Assembly (NCBI RefSeq): GCF_002160765.1
Contig: NZ_NFLF01000012.1
Coordinates: 49,094-113,093 of the forward strand
Reading direction: 5' to 3'
DNA: 64,000 bases
Source: Lachnoclostridium sp. An138
Lineage (GTDB): Bacteria; Bacillota; Clostridia; Lachnospirales; Lachnospiraceae
Below are positions 36,681-46,736 of this stretch, one piece after another. The notes beneath the pieces are model-generated. The model was not told the origin of the DNA and made no database searches. It saw only the letters and a list, made by a program, of their open reading frames with translations. The position numbers and the translations under genes were made by a program. The stretch's first letter is position 1, and the number at the start of each line of letters is the position of its first letter.

Positions 36681-38105
36681 CTACTTTTTCTCCTTATGAA
36701 GACAGAGCCGGCCTCTGCTTCCGGGCGCCTGAAGCCTCGCGCTGATGCCTTCCGTATCCGGATAAAATCTGGTGGAAAATACATCCTTTCCTCCGTTTAG
36801 AAATACCTCCACGCAGGATACATCCACAATGACACGCAGATCTGTAAGCTTTTCTGTCCTCCGGCCCCGTCTGGTTCTCCCGGCTCCCAGCTTTTTATCT
36901 GTAAACTCCATCCAGAAGATTCCTTCTTCTTTTTTCCAGGAAAGCAGCAGTCCTCCGGCCAGAGTAAGCCGGACGCTTTCTCCGATCTCCGTAAGCTCCA
37001 ATTCGAAACAGTCTCCCGGCGTTTCTGAATACGTATTCTCGAAAGGCGTAAAAACATTCCACCAGGCATCCAGCTCTCTCACCGGATTCTGGCAGAGAAT
37101 TCCATCCCGCACAGAAAGCTCTCTCGGAAGGGTCAGGGTATGCTGCCACCCGTCCTCCACTGTGCGGTTTGTATAATATTCCTCCGCGTCCGGCATTCCC
37201 ATCCAGCCAATCTGAATTCTCCTGCCATCCTCCGCCGCAAAGCTCTGGGGCGCGTAAAAGTCAAAACCTGCGTCCAGCTCCCGGAACTTTCCATTTACCT
37301 TTCCCGTCCGGAAGTCCTCCTCCAGAAAAACTGTCACACTCTGATATACATTGTTATATCTCAGTCCGTCTGCTTCCACTCCCTGAGGAGAGATACTGAG
37401 CACTGTCCGTCCATCCACCTCATAAAGATCCGGGCACTCCCACATAAAACCGAAGGGTTCTTCTGTCTCCAGACGGCTCCGGTATTTCCAGTCCAGACCA
37501 TCCTCCGACTCGAAGACAAGGACAACGCCTTTATCCTCCGCCGTTCTGGCTCCCTGCACCATATAATACCTTCCATCCTGCTTCCAGACCTTCGGGTCCC
37601 TCACATGACAGGTCAGGTCTTCCGGATAATCCTGATTTGTCATCAGAAGCTTCTTGCCGTCAAAATGAAATCCATCTGCGCCTGCCGCGCAGACTGTATT
37701 GGACTCCCTGCCTGTATGGATGTAATCGTAATCGCCTGCCTGCTTTACATTTCCCGTATAATACAGGACCATCTGTCCATTCTCCACAAGAGCGGAACCG
37801 GAATACACACCATGACAGTCAAACGGCTCATCCGGAGCAAGGGCCGTTCCTTCAAAGCTCCAGTGAAGCAGATCGCGGCTGGTGCAGTGAGCCCAGAATT
37901 TCAGTCCGCCTTTTACATCAAAGGGTGAATACTGGTAAAACGCATGATAGACTCCCTGATACTGGCACAATCCGTTGGGATCATTCAGCCAGCCCACAGG
38001 AGGCGCCGCATGAAACTTCGGCCTCCAGCGTCTCTCTGCTGTCTCCCGGCTCTTTTCCAGCTCCCGGGCAGCCAGTTTCTCCCATGTACGGGTAAGTACG
38101 TTCAT
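36681..38105 (-). CDS. scrB: GH32 sucrose-6-phosphate hydrolase
   Basis: Hydrolyses sucrose-6-phosphate to glucose-6-phosphate and fructose. The 474-residue product has the GH32 nucleophile Asp in GWLNDPNGLCQYQG, the RDP motif in CHVRDPKVWKQDG, the acid/base Glu in FMWECPDLYEVDG, and an Ig-like C-terminal module with DVSCVEVFLNGG. The five-bladed propeller length is complete. It is 41 bp after scrR and 121 bp before scrA; the second gap holds a tandem TTTTGATACG repeat but no clear promoter. Confidence 0.95.
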   Translation of the reverse strand: MNVLTRTWEKLAARELEKSRETAERRWRPKFHAAPPVGWLNDPNGLCQYQGVYHAFYQYSPFDVKGGLKFWAHCTSRDLLHWSFEGTALAPDEPFDCHGVYSGSALVENGQMVLYYTGNVKQAGDYDYIHTGRESNTVCAAGADGFHFDGKKLLMTNQDYPEDLTCHVRDPKVWKQDGRYYMVQGARTAEDKGVVLVFESEDGLDWKYRSRLETEEPFGFMWECPDLYEVDGRTVLSISPQGVEADGLRYNNVYQSVTVFLEEDFRTGKVNGKFRELDAGFDFYAPQSFAAEDGRRIQIGWMGMPDAEEYYTNRTVEDGWQHTLTLPRELSVRDGILCQNPVRELDAWWNVFTPFENTYSETPGDCFELELTEIGESVRLTLAGGLLLSWKKEEGIFWMEFTDKKLGAGRTRRGRRTEKLTDLRVIVDVSCVEVFLNGGKDVFSTRFYPDTEGISARLQAPGSRGRLCLHKEKK

Positions 38106-38145
38106 ATAGTCTTTTTCCTTTCTTATATTCTTTTTCTATTCTTTT

Positions 38146-39156
38146 CTATCTTTTTTCTCTGATACTCCGGCGATATGTTCCGGCTGAGCTTCCCCGGACA
38201 ATCAACCGGGCCTGCATGGGCTCATCCATGATTTTCCTTTCCTCCGGATGCTCAATTTTTTTAAGCAGGCACTGCACCGCTTTCGCGGCCATTTCCTGAT
38301 TGGGCTGTGACACGCTGGAAAGTCCGGGATACAGAAATTCACAGGTATACGTATTGTCAAAGCCCACGAGACTGGCCCGCTCCGGCATTTCTATGCCAAG
38401 CTCCTGCAGAATGCCATGAATCTGAATGGCGCGCCTGTCATTGTAGGCAAATATACCGGTTCTTCCCGCATGCTCTGCAAAATGCTGTTTCAAAATCCTC
38501 CGGAGCTCCTCCGAATTCTTTGTCTCAATCCTCGTCAGCCGGCTTTCACAGTCAGGTTCAGTCTCCTTCAACGCTTCCAGAAATCCTTCGTATTTGCCGT
38601 CTCTTTTAGTTCCCACAAAAAGATACGACTCGCAGCCAAGCTGCTGAAGGTGATGCGCCACCTGGCCTCCCGCCTCTATATGGTCCACATACACACAGTC
38701 CATCCCGCTGGTCTTCCTCGTAATAGCCACCGCCGGCATATCCAGCTTTTTCATTTCCTGCTGAAATCTCTCAGAATTTTCTTCCACAGGTACCAGGATC
38801 AGGCCGTCTACCCGGTAGCGCCGCATGACATCCAGACATTCCTTTTCCCGGTTCCAGTCATAATCTGAATTAAACAAAATCACGCTGTAGCCGCTCTTTT
38901 TTGCTTCCTGCTCCAGATATTTTTCCAGATCTGCGAAAAAGGAGTTGGATATATCTGTAAATACAAGGCCAATCAACATAGTCCTGCTTCCGGCCAGGCT
39001 TCTGGCAATCACATTCGGTTGAAAATTATGCTCCCGCGCGCAGGCCAGCACCCGTTCCCGAATCTCCGGATTCACCGCCTGATTTCCATTCAGCACTCTG
39101 GAGACTGTCGGCTGGGATACCCCCGTCAGCTTTGCGATCTCAGTCATTGTAATCAC
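38146..39156 (-). CDS. scrR: LacI-family repressor of the sucrose locus
   Basis: The 336-residue product has a LacI helix-turn-helix (MTEIAKLTGVSQPTVSRVLN) and hinge (NVIARSLAGSRTMLIGLVF), then a periplasmic-binding-like sensor with VYVDHIEAGGQVAHHLQQLG, IFAYNDRRAIQIHGILQELG and LVGFDNTYTCEFLYPGLSSV. The GTG at 39156 follows AAGGGGG; ATG three codons on is possible. It leads the scrR-scrB-scrA operon, and the perfect palindrome just past its promoter is probably its own operator. Confidence 0.9.
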   Translation of the reverse strand: MITMTEIAKLTGVSQPTVSRVLNGNQAVNPEIRERVLACAREHNFQPNVIARSLAGSRTMLIGLVFTDISNSFFADLEKYLEQEAKKSGYSVILFNSDYDWNREKECLDVMRRYRVDGLILVPVEENSERFQQEMKKLDMPAVAITRKTSGMDCVYVDHIEAGGQVAHHLQQLGCESYLFVGTKRDGKYEGFLEALKETEPDCESRLTRIETKNSEELRRILKQHFAEHAGRTGIFAYNDRRAIQIHGILQELGIEMPERASLVGFDNTYTCEFLYPGLSSVSQPNQEMAAKAVQCLLKKIEHPEERKIMDEPMQARLIVRGSSAGTYRRSIREKR

Positions 39157-39236
39157 AGCCCTGCCCCCTTCCTCTCTATTGTCATTTTTGTCAGCTGCTG
39201 CTATATTCTTCTATTTCATTTTTGTGAAAGCAATGT

Positions 39237-39252
39237 GTGAATACGTATTCAC
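39237..39252. promoter_or_regulatory. Perfect 16-bp palindromic operator
   Basis: GTGAATACGTATTCAC is a perfect palindrome with a central CG, as LacI-family proteins prefer. It lies a few bases downstream of the scrR -10, where bound repressor would block initiation. Confidence 0.75.
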
Positions 39253-39260
39253 GATTCGGT

Positions 39261-39292
39261 ATTATAGTAACATTGCCCCATTTTCCTGTCAA
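39261..39292 (-). promoter_or_regulatory. scrRBA promoter
   Basis: TTGACA (39287-39292) on the minus strand, with TACTAT 17 bases or TATAAT 20 bases downstream (39261-39266). The operator abuts it. Confidence 0.65.
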
Positions 39293-39357
39293 TCATCATA
39301 TCAGCCAAAGATCTCCGGAAAATTTTGTGCAACCCGCCGAAATACAATGTGTCTCAC

Positions 39358-39741
39358 TCACAACTCCGAAAGAAAGGCTTCCGCCATCTCTCCCAGCCCC
39401 TGAGCCCTCATCGCATCTTCCAAGCCTGATTTAATCTCTTCCCGGCTGAAATCATGGGATTCCAGAAAATCATTGCTCTTTTCATTCAAATGAGAGTAAA
39501 AGAGCAGAGCCAGCTCCAGTTCCTGGCCGCCGCCATCCTCCAGAAGCTCTGAAAGGCGGTTTTCTGCCTCATTGATTTCTCCTCTGTCAATCAGATTCAA
39601 AAGCTCTTCCAGAGCACAGCGCCTCTGGGAATCCTTCAGCATTTCCACAGACGGCATATCGATGTCTGTGTGAAAAATTACCTTCAGGATAGCCCGTACC
39701 AGTTCCTTAATCAGCCGCATGATATAGTCCTGTTCTACCAT
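39358..39741 (-). CDS. DUF6483 family protein
   Basis: A 127-residue helical protein starting MVEQDYIMRLIKELVRAILK, the typical DUF6483 opening, then QRRCALEELLNLIDRGEINE and AENRLSELLEDGGGQELELA, a TPR-like helical repeat. Common in Lachnospiraceae; function unknown. It is 4 bp after the HD-domain gene and probably translated with it. Confidence 0.8.
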   Translation of the reverse strand: MVEQDYIMRLIKELVRAILKVIFHTDIDMPSVEMLKDSQRRCALEELLNLIDRGEINEAENRLSELLEDGGGQELELALLFYSHLNEKSNDFLESHDFSREEIKSGLEDAMRAQGLGEMAEAFLSEL

Positions 39742-39745
39742 ACTT

Positions 39746-40348
39746 TTATCCCTGCAGCCCCAGCGCTTCCATTTCCCGCTCTACTGACGCCTCGCAGGAA
39801 CGCATGGCCAGAATCGTCTGTTCGAACAGTCTGTCCAGCTCCCAGCCAAGACGTTCCGCTCCGGTGCGGATCACGTCTCTGGAACATCCGGCAGCAAATC
39901 GCTTATCCTTGAATTTCTTCTTGAGACTGGATACCTCCATATCCATGACGCTCTTAGAAGGACGCATTTTTGCCGCCGCTCCAATAAGTCCTGTCAGCTC
40001 GTCAGCCGCAAAAAGCACCTTTTCCATTTCGTGAACAGGCTCCACATCGGAGCAGAGCCCGTATCCATGGCTGCATACCGCGTGAATCAGCTCTTCTTCT
40101 GCTCCGCCTTCCTTCAAAAGTTCCGGCGCTTTCACGCAGTGCTGCTCCGGATATTCTTCAAAATCAATGTCATGCAGAAGTCCGGCGATTCCCCAAAAGT
40201 CTTCATCCTCTCCATATCCCAGTTCCCTGGCGTACCAGCGCATGACACCTTCTACCGTCAGACCATGCTGGATATGAAAGGGTTCCTTGTTGTGCTTCTG
40301 AAGAAGTGAGAGAGCTTCTTCTCTTGTCAATCCTGTTTTCATAATCAT
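39746..40348 (-). CDS. HD-domain hydrolase
   Basis: A 200-residue HD-superfamily phosphohydrolase: HNKEPFHIQHGLTVEGVMRW, GIAGLLHDIDFEEYPEQHCV (HD metal pair), HAVCSHGYGL and KVLFAADELTGLIGAAAKMR. This matches the HDIG-type predicted hydrolases common in clostridia, substrate unknown. ATG at 40348 lies 4-5 bases after GAGG; the ATG two codons later (40342) is an equal choice. Downstream is the DUF6483 gene. Confidence 0.88.
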   Translation of the reverse strand: MIMKTGLTREEALSLLQKHNKEPFHIQHGLTVEGVMRWYARELGYGEDEDFWGIAGLLHDIDFEEYPEQHCVKAPELLKEGGAEEELIHAVCSHGYGLCSDVEPVHEMEKVLFAADELTGLIGAAAKMRPSKSVMDMEVSSLKKKFKDKRFAAGCSRDVIRTGAERLGWELDRLFEQTILAMRSCEASVEREMEALGLQG

Positions 40349-40520
40349 TTTTCCTCTTTTTCTGATATTTTTACAGATAGAAGGCAGCCGGCAGCATCTC
40401 CTGCTGAAGCGTGCCGCCTGCTGTCTTCCATCTGTATTTTCTGCTTCATGCTGATATCCTGATATCCGGAAGCATAGCATCCGCCGCGCCGATATCCGGA
40501 GGTATCGGTATCCGCCAAGC

Positions 40521-42179
40521 TTATACCCGGAAACATCCGCCTCCGATAAACTCCCTGAGAAGAGAGTTCGCGGGGATCACCGTACTGTCCACGCCCAGGA
40601 AATAATCCAGGAACTTCAGAAGTCTTTTCGCCTCCAGATATTCCGGTGCCTCCCGGTCAATGCCGAACAGAATCGGCTCCGCGTACTGTTTCAGCACCGA
40701 CAGCTCATAAATCAGCGCCGAATTGAACATGATATCCGCGTCCTCCTGATATGGGAAGATATTCTCCTCCTCGCCCCGGCGTACCGACGGCCACATGGAA
40801 ATGGTCCGGGCCGCGCTGGCTCCTCTCGTCCGGGCATCCCGGACCATGCGGCGGATCAGGCGCCCGTCTGTGGTCGGAATCCGGTTATGCTCATCTACAT
40901 TCAGCTGGGTCAGCGCGCTGATATAGATTTTAAACTTGCTTTCTTTAGGCAGACTGTGGGAAAGGGCGTCATTCAGGCAGTGAATTCCTTCAATGACCAG
41001 AATGTCCTCTCTGCCAAGGGTCAGATAATCGCCGTTGTATTCCTTCTTTCCCGTCTTAAAATTAAAGGTCGGAAGCTCCACCGTCTTACCGGACAGCAGC
41101 TCACACATCTGCCGGTTAAACAACTCTATGTCTATGGCTTCCAGGCATTCAAAATTGTAATCTCCATTCTCATCTTTCGGCGTCATTTCCCGTTCCACAA
41201 AGTAGTTGTCTACAGCAATGGGATGGGGCTTCAGTCCCGCCGCCGACAGCTGAATGGAAAGCCTGTGGGAAAAGGTGGTCTTTCCCGATGAAGAGGGGCC
41301 CGCAATCATAATGAATTTTTTCCCGGGATCTTCCGCAATTCTGCCAGCAATTTCCGCAATCCGGCGCTCCTGCAGCGCCTCCTGCGTCATGATAAGCTGC
41401 TGCATCCCGCCTCTGGAAATACAGTCGTTGAGATCGCCTACTGTGGAAATTCCCAGCATATCCCCCCATTTGGTAGCTTCCTTCAATATCTGGAACACCT
41501 TGTGCTGAGGCTTAAAAGGCGGCACTACCTCCGGCTCAGCCATTGTGGGAAACTGGAGCACAAAGCCCTCGTCATACAGATAGAGTTCAAAATATTTCAG
41601 ATACCCCGTGTCCGGAACCATATAACCATAATAATAGTCCTCAAAATCTCCGATGCTGTAGAGATTCACCCGGGATGCCCGGCGGTAGCGGAACAGCCTT
41701 TCCTTATCATACATCTGATGCTCATGGAAAATGCGCAGAGCCTTGTCTGTATTGACATTCGTCTTTTTAATCGGAAGTTTCTTTGCCACATATTCCTGCA
41801 TCTTTGCCTTTACTGCCCCGAGAAACTCCTCATTTATCGCCACGCTTCCCTCTATGGTGCAGTAGTAACCGCTGCTGATGGAATGCTGAACCTGGGCACG
41901 GGTCACCGCCTCATGTCCCGCCACTTTATAGACAGCCTTCATCAGAAGCATGGTAAGGCTCCTGCGGTAGGCCTGACAGCCAGCCGCGTCCGCTGTGGTA
42001 TAAAAACATAGCTCGCAGTCCGCGTTCAGACGCTTCTCCAGCTCCCGAAGCCTTCCGTCCGCAGAGACCAGCACAATGTCATGAGCGTAGTCCTTCTGCA
42101 CATCGGCCGCTATGGCCGAAAAAGGAGTCCCCGCCGGATATTCATATATCTTACCGTTGATTGCAGCCTTTACGTTCAT
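40521..42179 (-). CDS. TGS-domain nucleoside (uridine) kinase
   Basis: The 552-residue product has an N-terminal TGS-like domain (MNVKAAINGKIYEYPAGTPF), a middle ThrRS-like segment, and a C-terminal uridine kinase/PRK P-loop domain with MIAGPSSSGKTTFSHRLSIQ, VDNYFVEREMTPKDENGDY, and ILVIEGIHCLNDALSHSLP. This domain order is widespread in Clostridia and annotated nucleoside kinase; the true substrate is not proven. The start at 42179 follows AAGGAG at eight bases. Confidence 0.93.
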   Translation of the reverse strand: MNVKAAINGKIYEYPAGTPFSAIAADVQKDYAHDIVLVSADGRLRELEKRLNADCELCFYTTADAAGCQAYRRSLTMLLMKAVYKVAGHEAVTRAQVQHSISSGYYCTIEGSVAINEEFLGAVKAKMQEYVAKKLPIKKTNVNTDKALRIFHEHQMYDKERLFRYRRASRVNLYSIGDFEDYYYGYMVPDTGYLKYFELYLYDEGFVLQFPTMAEPEVVPPFKPQHKVFQILKEATKWGDMLGISTVGDLNDCISRGGMQQLIMTQEALQERRIAEIAGRIAEDPGKKFIMIAGPSSSGKTTFSHRLSIQLSAAGLKPHPIAVDNYFVEREMTPKDENGDYNFECLEAIDIELFNRQMCELLSGKTVELPTFNFKTGKKEYNGDYLTLGREDILVIEGIHCLNDALSHSLPKESKFKIYISALTQLNVDEHNRIPTTDGRLIRRMVRDARTRGASAARTISMWPSVRRGEEENIFPYQEDADIMFNSALIYELSVLKQYAEPILFGIDREAPEYLEAKRLLKFLDYFLGVDSTVIPANSLLREFIGGGCFRV

Positions 42180-42259
42180 CCTGTCATCTCCTTTTTGACT
42201 TGTCATCCAAGGCATTCTGGTTCTGCCCGTAAAATCCGCCATGCGCGAAACCCTGTCGC

Positions 42260-43030
42260 TTATATCACCTGAAACGGCTGTCTGACAGGCGCCGTACAGA
42301 TTTTCAGAGCAGGCAGCTCCTTCTCCAGAAATTTTTTCATATCTTCTATATAAATGTGTTCGATTCCATAATGGCCCGCATCGATCACCGCCATACCGCA
42401 GTCTGCCATATCAATTCCCGTATGATGATCGATATCTCCGCTGATCAGCACATCCACGCCAGCTTCAAAGGCCGGACGGGCCATGCTCTTACCGGAACCG
42501 GGCGAGATAGCGGCTGTCGCTACCATTTTATTCAGTTCTCCGAAAATCTTGACATTGGGAAGAGAAAAGCGTTCCTTTACAAACTGTCCGCACTCCTCCA
42601 GGGTCATTATCTTCGGCAGACGGCCGGTGCGCCCGATTCCCTCACCGTCCAGCACTTCCTCCAAAACCTCAGTTTCTGTCAGATCCAGCATACCGGCCGC
42701 CAGATCCGCCATGCCAAGCACATCATAGTTTGTGTGCATCGCATAATAGGAAATACCGTTTTTGATCAGACGAATCAGCCGTTCCCCTGTGTAATCATCC
42801 GCCGTGACAGACTTCAGCCCGCCAAAAATCATGGGATGGTGGGTAAGAAGCAGTCCGGCGCCGGAAGATACCGCCGCCTCAATCACTTCATCTGTGGCAT
42901 CCAGGGCGATATAGACTGTATCCACCTCCTGCTGCCTGTCACCCGCCAGCAGCCCTACATTGTCCCAGCTGCAGGCATATTCCCGCGGAAAACGTCTCTC
43001 AATCCGCTCAATAATCTCCTGACACTTCAT
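42260..43030 (-). CDS. Nif3-like dinuclear metal protein
   Basis: The 256-residue GTP cyclohydrolase 1 type 2/Nif3 (DUF34) family protein shows SWDNVGLLAGDRQQEVDTVY, LLLTHHPMIFGGLKSVTADD, YAMHTNYDVLGMADL, and the C-terminal MARPAFEAGVDVLISGDIDH and DAGHYGIEHIYIEDM. The two-metal His/Asp/Glu ligands are present. Function unsettled; the family associates with trmK, as here (38 bp gap). AAGGAAGG precedes ATG 43030. Confidence 0.94.
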   Translation of the reverse strand: MKCQEIIERIERRFPREYACSWDNVGLLAGDRQQEVDTVYIALDATDEVIEAAVSSGAGLLLTHHPMIFGGLKSVTADDYTGERLIRLIKNGISYYAMHTNYDVLGMADLAAGMLDLTETEVLEEVLDGEGIGRTGRLPKIMTLEECGQFVKERFSLPNVKIFGELNKMVATAAISPGSGKSMARPAFEAGVDVLISGDIDHHTGIDMADCGMAVIDAGHYGIEHIYIEDMKKFLEKELPALKICTAPVRQPFQVI

Positions 43031-43068
43031 ATTATAATGCCTTCCTTTCTGGCGCCCCGCGATACCGG

Positions 43069-43803
43069 TCATACCGTCCCATTCCCGGCTCTGTACTCTA
43101 TCTCATACTCCGGCAGACTCTGTTCCAGGAACCGGATTTCTTCCAAAAGCTCCTCTCTTCGTTTCTGAATCCGAGGCTCCTCCTCCCCTTCTGTCTTCCG
43201 GGGAAGCCCTTCCTGAATCTTCCGGGCATGTTCCAGCCGCTTCCGCAGAAATTCCGCCATTACATCCGGAGAGAGCTGAAGGCCGCTTTTCCCATACAGC
43301 AGTTCTCTCCGAGAATAAGATTCCGGACAGCCCCGCACTGCCCGGAACATGGGATAATATTTTCCCTCATCATATACGATATTTTCACAGACAATCTTCC
43401 AGCCATTTTCCCGCAGCCAGCGGCGCACCTTCCAAATCTCGGACTGAGGCTGAAGCACCAGCTCCTTCACAGTTTCCAGAACTTCTTTTCCTTCTGCCAG
43501 TATCCGCTTTGTCAGGTTTCCTCCCATGCCGGCGATCAGCACTGTATCCGCCTCCCCCGGCTGCAGGGCCGCAAGCCCGTCGGACAGCCTCGTTTCTATG
43601 TAAGCCTCAACCCCTGCCTCCCGGATATGCTCCTGCGCCCGTTCAAGAGGTCCCCGGTTGATATCCATGGCTATGGCGGCTGGAATCTTTCCCTGCCGGT
43701 AAAGACAAAGGGGAACATATCCATGATCTGTCCCCACATCTGCCAGGCGGCTGCCTGCTGTGACCATCTCTGCCAGACAGCTCAGCCGTTTTGATAAATT
43801 CAT
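43069..43803 (-). CDS. trmK: tRNA (adenine(22)-N1)-methyltransferase TrmK
   Basis: Methylates A22 of bacterial tRNA. The 244-residue product has the SAM site SRLADVGTDHGYVPLCLYRQ, AMDINRGPLERAQEHI, the family motif LIAGMGGNLTKRIL and LQPQSEIWKVRRWLRENGWK. A C-terminal coiled coil follows. It is 1 bp after rpoD and before the Nif3-like gene, the standard rpoD-trmK-nif3 order. Confidence 0.94.
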   Translation of the reverse strand: MNLSKRLSCLAEMVTAGSRLADVGTDHGYVPLCLYRQGKIPAAIAMDINRGPLERAQEHIREAGVEAYIETRLSDGLAALQPGEADTVLIAGMGGNLTKRILAEGKEVLETVKELVLQPQSEIWKVRRWLRENGWKIVCENIVYDEGKYYPMFRAVRGCPESYSRRELLYGKSGLQLSPDVMAEFLRKRLEHARKIQEGLPRKTEGEEEPRIQKRREELLEEIRFLEQSLPEYEIEYRAGNGTV

Positions 43804-43804
43804 T

Positions 43805-44914
43805 TTAGTCCAGATAATCCTTCAGTTTTCTGCTGCGGCTCGGGTGGCGCAGCTTTCTGAGGGCTTTTGCTTCAATCTGGCGGATACGCTCACGGGTCAC
43901 ATTAAATTCCTTACCCACTTCTTCCAGCGTACGGGCTCGTCCATCATCCAGTCCAAAGCGCAGGCGGAGCACCTTCTGCTCTCTGTCTGTCAGCGTGCTT
44001 AACACCTCCACCAGCTGTTCTTTCAGCAGGGTAAAGGCCGCCGCGTCAGAGGGCACCGGTACATTGTCATCCTGAATGAAGTCACCCAGATGGCTGTCCT
44101 CCTCCTCGCCGATAGGCGTCTCCAGAGATACCGGCTCCTGGGAAATCTTCAGAATCTCACGCACACGCTCTACCGGAAGCTTCATCTCTTCCGCAATCTC
44201 CTCCGGGGTAGGTTCCCGTCCCAGCTCCTGCAAAAGCTGTCTGGACACCCGGATCAGTTTGTTGATCGTCTCCACCATGTGAACCGGGATACGGATGGTA
44301 CGGGCCTGATCCGCGATGGCCCGCGTGATCGCCTGACGAATCCACCAGGTCGCATAGGTACTGAACTTGTATCCCTTGCGGTAATCAAATTTTTCCACGG
44401 CTTTGATAAGCCCCAGGTTTCCTTCCTGGATCAAATCCAGAAACAGCATTCCGCGGCCCACATACCGCTTCGCAATGCTGACCACCAGACGCAGATTCGC
44501 CTCTGCCAGACGCTTTTTCGCGTCCTCGTCGCCCTGCTCCATCTTTTTTGCCAGCTCTATCTCTTCATCCGCGCTTAAGAGAGGCACCTTGCCAATCTCC
44601 TTCAGATACATGCGGACCGGGTCTTCAATGCTTACTCCGTCAGGTACGGAAAGATCGATTTGCTCAACATCTACGTCGTCCTCATCTGACAGAAGCAGAT
44701 CATCGTCCGGCTCCTCCCCATCTCCGGTAATGCGGAGTACGTCAATATTGTTGGCCTCCAGATAGTCCAGGATCTTTTCCATTTTATCCGGGTCCAGCTC
44801 CATATCTCCGAAGAAATCGCTGATCTCCTGATATTCCAGAATGTTCTTTTTCTTTTTTGCCATTACCAGAAGCGCTTTGAGTTTTTCTTCAAACTTTACT
44901 ACGTTCTCGTCCAT
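43805..44914 (-). CDS. rpoD: Primary sigma factor (sigma-A)
   Basis: The housekeeping sigma factor. The 369-residue product has an acidic N-terminus (region 1.1-like, [17 protein letters not shown]), region 1.2 [20 protein letters not shown], region 2 [20 protein letters not shown] with [20 protein letters not shown], region 3 [20 protein letters not shown] and region 4 [23 protein letters not shown] 44914 follows GGAAGG. It lies in the dgt-dnaG-rpoD operon. The -35/-10 boxes I recognise elsewhere fit this factor. Confidence 0.98.
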   Translation of the reverse strand: MDENVVKFEEKLKALLVMAKKKKNILEYQEISDFFGDMELDPDKMEKILDYLEANNIDVLRITGDGEEPDDDLLLSDEDDVDVEQIDLSVPDGVSIEDPVRMYLKEIGKVPLLSADEEIELAKKMEQGDEDAKKRLAEANLRLVVSIAKRYVGRGMLFLDLIQEGNLGLIKAVEKFDYRKGYKFSTYATWWIRQAITRAIADQARTIRIPVHMVETINKLIRVSRQLLQELGREPTPEEIAEEMKLPVERVREILKISQEPVSLETPIGEEEDSHLGDFIQDDNVPVPSDAAAFTLLKEQLVEVLSTLTDREQKVLRLRFGLDDGRARTLEEVGKEFNVTRERIRQIEAKALRKLRHPSRSRKLKDYLD

Positions 44915-44952
44915 GTTGTTCCATCCTTCCATAACTTGTTAGTATTTTATCC

Positions 44953-46719
44953 TTAATCCAGTGAAATATGCAGTTTCTCCAAATCGCGCCTGTCCTTCAC
45001 AAGCTGCTGCAGCCCTTCCATATCAGAAGGCGCAAGCTCTCTGGCCTTCCGATTCAGAGAATCCTGCTTTACCTTATAAACAGTTTCCTGAAGAGCTTTT
45101 TCCATCTCTTCCTTTGTCTCCACTTTCTTCAGCACTGCGTTGAACACTGCCGCCGCTTCCCGCTGTTCCTCCGCATTTTCAAATCTGCTTAAGATGCCCG
45201 CCGGGTTCAGCTGTCCTTTTTCCTGCTGCTCCCAGAGCATTTCCGCAATCTGGCGGTAAAGGGGAACCGAAAAATCCTCCGGCTTTATGTAGCGGAGAAT
45301 CACCCGGAAATATCCGGGGTCCGACACGGCCCAGGTCAGAAGAAGCTTCTGGGAAGCAGCCGTTCCCTCTTCTTTTGGTTTTTTCTGCCCGGAAAGCTCT
45401 CTGGGCTTCGGTTTCGGAGCCTGTCCTCCCATTACCATGCCCAGCTGGTTTACTTTTCTCCTCAGCGTCTCATAAGCCACGCCATACCTGGAGGCCACAG
45501 CCTCTATGTAATTGTTCCGCTCCAGCTCATCCGAAAAGGCAAGAAGCTTTTTGGCTGTCTCATCAAAAAAGGCTGTCTTCGCTGCCGGGTCCTTCAGGTT
45601 GTAGCCACGTTCCAGAACCTCCACCTCAAAGAGGAAGCTGCTCTGGGCCTGGTCAATTCTTTCCTGAAAGGCTTCCGTGCCCAGGGCCTTGATGAACTCA
45701 TCCGGGTCCTTATAGGGCTTCATATTGATGACGCGCACAGACAGTCCCGCCTCCCGGAGAATGGGAATCGCCCGGAGAGCGGCCTTTGTTCCGGCCTCGT
45801 CACTGTCGTAGGTCACCAGCACTTCATTCGTGTACCGCTTCATCAGAAGGGACTGCTGAACTGTCAGCGCCGTTCCAAGGGAAGCCACCGCCTGATTAAA
45901 GCCTGCCTGGTGCATGGAAATCACATCCATATAGCCTTCGCAGATGATCAGATTCGGCTTTCTGGAGATTCTCGCAAAGTTCAGCCCGTACAGATTCCGG
46001 CTCTTATCAAAAATCTTCGTCTCCGGAGAATTCAGATACTTGGGCTTTGCGTCTCCCATGACGCGGCCTCCGAAGCCGATCACCCGGTTATTCACATCCA
46101 TAATCGGAAACATGACCCGGTTCCAGAACTTATCATAAAAGCCGCTTCTCTCGTCCATACTGAAAAGGCCCGATTCCTTCAGAAGGGCGTCTGAATATCC
46201 CTCATGCTTCAGATACTGGTACATCTCGCGGCTCTGCTGACTGGAATAGCCCAGGCCGAACCGCTTGATCGTCCCATCGCTTAAGGCCCGTCCCTTCAGA
46301 TATTCATAGGCCGCCCTTCCTTTCTCCTGCCGGAGCTCATAATAATAGTAACGGGCCGCCTTTTTTTGAATTTCCAAAAGCTGGCTTTTCAAATCCGCCT
46401 GCCGCCTGGCCTCTTCGGAATATTCCATCTCCGGCAGCTCCACGCCGCAGCGGTCCGCCAGGGTCTTGACCGCTTCCGGAAAAGTATAATTTTCATATTC
46501 CATCAAAAAGGTAAATACATTGCCGCCCGCCCCGCAGCCGAAGCAGTAATACATCTGCTTTCCGGGCGACACTGAAAAGGACGGGGATTTTTCATTGTGG
46601 AAGGGACAGAGGCCGAAATAGCTGGAGCCTCTTCTCTGAAGCCGTACATAGCCCGAGATCACATCCACAATGTCGTTTCTGGACCGTACCTCCTCAATCA
46701 AATCCTCTGAATAATACAT
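44953..46719 (-). CDS. dnaG: DNA primase
   Basis: The 588-residue primase has the N-terminal CHC2 zinc finger (GLCPFHNEKSPSFSVSPGKQ, then YYCFGCGAGGNVF), the primase core, and TOPRIM with LIICEGYMDVISMHQAGFNQ and VTYDSDEAGTKAALRA. The C-terminal helicase-binding domain is helical. It stands between dgt and rpoD, the macromolecular-synthesis operon order. Confidence 0.98.
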   Translation of the reverse strand: MYYSEDLIEEVRSRNDIVDVISGYVRLQRRGSSYFGLCPFHNEKSPSFSVSPGKQMYYCFGCGAGGNVFTFLMEYENYTFPEAVKTLADRCGVELPEMEYSEEARRQADLKSQLLEIQKKAARYYYYELRQEKGRAAYEYLKGRALSDGTIKRFGLGYSSQQSREMYQYLKHEGYSDALLKESGLFSMDERSGFYDKFWNRVMFPIMDVNNRVIGFGGRVMGDAKPKYLNSPETKIFDKSRNLYGLNFARISRKPNLIICEGYMDVISMHQAGFNQAVASLGTALTVQQSLLMKRYTNEVLVTYDSDEAGTKAALRAIPILREAGLSVRVINMKPYKDPDEFIKALGTEAFQERIDQAQSSFLFEVEVLERGYNLKDPAAKTAFFDETAKKLLAFSDELERNNYIEAVASRYGVAYETLRRKVNQLGMVMGGQAPKPKPRELSGQKKPKEEGTAASQKLLLTWAVSDPGYFRVILRYIKPEDFSVPLYRQIAEMLWEQQEKGQLNPAGILSRFENAEEQREAAAVFNAVLKKVETKEEMEKALQETVYKVKQDSLNRKARELAPSDMEGLQQLVKDRRDLEKLHISLD

Positions 46720-46736
46720 CTTTTATCCGTCACACC